This document shows positions 5,753-6,879 of a stretch of DNA of 6,879 bases, piece by piece; position 1 is the stretch's first letter; every line of letters begins with the position of its first letter. The position numbers and the translations under genes are program-made. Under the pieces are notes generated by a model that worked only from the letters and a program-made list of their open reading frames with translations, was not told the DNA's origin and did no database searches. The DNA comes from Streptomyces sp. WM6378 (GTDB lineage Bacteria > Actinomycetota > Actinomycetes > Streptomycetales > Streptomycetaceae): contig NZ_LGDD01000068.1 of assembly GCF_001279695.1 (NCBI RefSeq), positions 1 to 6,879 of the forward strand, given 5' to 3'.

Positions 5753-5823
5753 GGAGAGGTGCCCGGAGTGGTTGATGGTCGGATCCTTCGGGGTCTGCGC
5801 AGGTTCGAATCCTGCCCTCTCCG
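5753..5823 (+). ncRNA. Anticodon-less tRNA-Ser-like RNA
   Basis: A 71-nt tRNA-shaped RNA. The acceptor stem is seven perfect pairs (5753-5759 with 5816-5822), followed by discriminator G5823, as in bacterial tRNA-Ser. U8 is 5760. The D-region has the conserved AG, GG (5770-5771) and A, but only a 2-3 bp stem (5761-5763 or 5763-5764 with 5777-5779). The T-arm is perfect: a 5-bp stem (5799-5803 with 5811-5815) and loop TTCGAAT. Where the anticodon arm and variable arm should be there is one hairpin, 5780-5786 with 5791-5797, seven pairs (two G-U) capped by a C(UUCG)G tetraloop, resembling the long variable arm of tRNA-Ser. There is no 7-nt anticodon loop, so it cannot decode. CCA is not encoded. 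Normal tRNA-Ser is about 88-90 nt; the loss equals one anticodon arm. Having its own SARP-type promoter and intact pairing argues against decay. The likely role is seryl donor for the azoxy pathway, charged by the cluster SerRS. A pseudogene is the alternative. Confidence 0.85.
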
Positions 5824-6003
5824 CAGCATGCGTTTCCGGGTTCGTCCTCTGCCCGGCCAAAGGCGCCGCGCCGCTCGTCGCCGCGCCAGTTCGTCCCCGC
5901 GGGCCCGCTGTTCGAGCGTGGCAGACTCGTCGACGCCGGGTGGACAGGCCCGGCCCCGACCCCACGCGGCCCTGAGCAGCGTGGCCTGGAGAGGACGAGC
6001 ATC

Positions 6004-6459
6004 GTGAAGATCGAGGTGGACGACCTCACCGGCCCCGAGATCGCCGGGTTCCTCGACGAGCACGTCCAGCAGATGCGGTCCATCACGCCGCCGGAGAGCA
6101 AGCACACCCTCGACCTCGGTGCCCTCCGCGAGCCCGAGGTCACGTTCTGGTCCGTGCGGGACGGTGACGTCCTGGTGGGCTGCGGTGCCATCAAGCGGCT
6201 CGACGCGGGCCACGCGGAGTTGAAGTCGATGCGCACCGCGCCGCTGCGCAAGCGGGGCGGGGTCGGGTCCCTGCTGCTTGAGCACATCATCACCGAGGCC
6301 ACGCGCATGGGCTTCACCAGGCTGAGCCTGGAGACCGGCACGGCCGAGTTCTTCCTGCCCGCCAGGAAGCTGTACGAGAAGTTCGGGTTCAGCCACTGCG
6401 AGCCGTTCGCCGGCTACCGGCCCGACCCGAACAGTACGTTCATGACAAAGCAGCTCTGA
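6004..6459 (+). CDS. GNAT-family N-acetyltransferase (YsnE-like)
   Basis: This 151-residue GNAT protein has the acetyl-CoA binding motif around RKRGGVGSLLLEHI (82-95), then the sequence LSLETGTAEFFLPARKLYEKFGF (108-129) and DPNSTFMTKQL at the end, a pattern typical of the YsnE-like branch. It transfers an acetyl group from acetyl-CoA to an amine; the substrate is not predictable. The GTG start has GGAGAGG at 5988-5994, 9 bases upstream. It follows the tRNA-like gene by 180 bases and converges on the carboxylase epsilon gene with only 10 bases between stops. No SARP repeats precede it, so it may lie outside the cluster. A role in self-resistance is possible but unsupported. Confidence 0.87.
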   Translation: MKIEVDDLTGPEIAGFLDEHVQQMRSITPPESKHTLDLGALREPEVTFWSVRDGDVLVGCGAIKRLDAGHAELKSMRTAPLRKRGGVGSLLLEHIITEATRMGFTRLSLETGTAEFFLPARKLYEKFGFSHCEPFAGYRPDPNSTFMTKQL

Positions 6460-6469
6460 GCGCCCTCGG

Positions 6470-6652
6470 TCAGGACTGCCAGGAGTTGGGGGCCCGGTGA
6501 TCCGGGGGGCGCCAACCTGCCTTGGAGCGGTCGTCCTTGACCGCGGGAGCGGGTTGGGCCGCGGCACACGCCAGGAGGACCGTGGCGAGGACGGCGACTT
6601 CTTCGGGGCCTGCTTCGCCCCGTTCTATGCGTACGACGGTATTGACGGTCAC
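6470..6652 (-). CDS. accE: Acyl-CoA carboxylase epsilon subunit
   Basis: This small 60-residue protein has VVRIERGEAGPEEVAVLATVLLA in its N-terminal half and a GWRP...RAPNSWQS tail. It matches the short epsilon subunits that bind and stimulate actinobacterial acyl-CoA carboxylase complexes. The GTG at 6652 is chosen because GGGAG lies 8 bases upstream and the family starts just before V-x-x-G; a frame extending to 6781 overlaps pccB and is not homologous. It begins 16 bases after the pccB stop, so the two are co-transcribed. Also called PccE. It belongs to core metabolism (malonyl- and methylmalonyl-CoA supply), marking the end of the cluster. Confidence 0.85.
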   Translation of the reverse strand: MTVNTVVRIERGEAGPEEVAVLATVLLACAAAQPAPAVKDDRSKAGWRPPDHRAPNSWQS

Positions 6653-6668
6653 AGCGTCAACTCCCTTG

Positions 6669-6879
6669 CTATTGGGGTGGGTTGCCGTGTTTGCGGGACG
6701 GCAGGTCGGCGTGTTTGGTCTTGAGCATCGCCAGCGAGGCGATGAGGACGGCCCGGGTCTCGGCGGGGTCGATGACGTCATCGACCAGGCCCCGCTCGGC
6801 CGCGTAGTACGGGTGCATCAGCTCGGCCTTGTACTCCTTGACCATCCGTGCCCGCATCGCCTCCGAATCGTCGGCCTCC
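6669..6879 (-). CDS. pccB: Acyl-CoA (propionyl-CoA) carboxylase carboxyltransferase subunit, C-terminus (partial)
   Basis: The last 69 residues of a carboxyltransferase beta subunit, running off the right edge. MVKEYKAELMHPYYAAERGLVDDVI and the final ADLPSRKHGNPPQ are hallmark ends of actinobacterial PccB/AccB. The subunit transfers carboxyl from carboxybiotin to propionyl- or acetyl-CoA. It lies upstream of, and in one operon with, the epsilon subunit gene. The apparent start at 6857 is an internal Met; the frame is open to the window end. Confidence 0.92.
   Translation of the reverse strand, partial: EADDSEAMRARMVKEYKAELMHPYYAAERGLVDDVIDPAETRAVLIASLAMLKTKHADLPSRKHGNPPQ

Noticed and set aside
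5753..5823. The tRNA-like sequence as a phage or integrative-element attachment remnant
   Set aside because: Attachment remnants keep only the 3' part of a tRNA; here both halves of the acceptor stem pair perfectly, and no integrase is near.
5753..5823. The tRNA-like sequence as tRNA-Leu or tRNA-Tyr derived
   Set aside because: Those have discriminator A; G at 5823 and the SerRS context favour Ser.
5749..6567. Minus-strand frame of 272 codons
   Set aside because: Shadow of the GNAT gene running across the tRNA-like RNA; Pro/Arg-rich without family features.
6653..6781. Upstream extension of the epsilon-subunit frame
   Set aside because: It overlaps pccB in another frame and lacks family similarity; the GTG at 6652 has its own ribosome site.

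Overview
The window is high-GC actinobacterial DNA with strong third-position G/C bias, GTG starts and Streptomyces-style proteins, so it is almost certainly a Streptomyces chromosome. The centre (about 259-5823) is part of an azoxy-antibiotic gene cluster of the valanimycin (vlm) type. Four consecutive genes match, in order, the roles known for VlmI, VlmJ, VlmK and VlmL: a SARP activator, a diacylglycerol-kinase-like kinase, an MmgE/PrpD-family protein and a second-copy seryl-tRNA synthetase. I recognised these from motifs and gene order, not from a database search.

Layout. Positions 1-100 hold the 3' end of a ketol-acid reductoisomerase gene (ilvC), ending in a strong hairpin terminator (128-158). 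A second hairpin (208-238) ends the opposing operon. That operon runs leftwards on the minus strand: vlmJ-like kinase (4056-3094), vlmK-like dehydratase (3087-1576) and vlmL-like SerRS (1542-259), with gaps of only 6 and 33 bases. A 687-base intergenic region separates it from the divergent SARP gene (4744-5571, plus strand), which carries a rare TTA codon. After the SARP terminator (5589-5618) comes a 71-nt tRNA-Ser-like RNA gene (5753-5823) that has no anticodon arm. A GNAT acetyltransferase gene (6004-6459) follows. The right end holds core genes on the minus strand: the acyl-CoA carboxylase epsilon subunit (6652-6470) and the 3' end of the carboxyltransferase gene pccB.

Main discovery. 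The RNA at 5753-5823 has a perfect 7-bp acceptor stem, discriminator G, canonical D-loop GG, a perfect T-arm and a C(UUCG)G-capped variable-arm-like hairpin. It cannot decode because the anticodon arm is absent. Its promoter contains three GTCAGNN heptamers at exact 11-bp spacing, with a -10-like hexamer 8 bp after the last. The promoter of the vlmJKL operon has the same design, with near-identical heptamers. Both are therefore predicted targets of the cluster's own SARP. Valanimycin assembly is known to use seryl-tRNA as the serine donor. The simplest reading is that the cluster makes its own private, non-translating tRNA-Ser, charges it with its own SerRS and uses it to feed antibiotic synthesis without draining the translational pool. 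The structure and promoter repeats are read directly from sequence; the function is inference.
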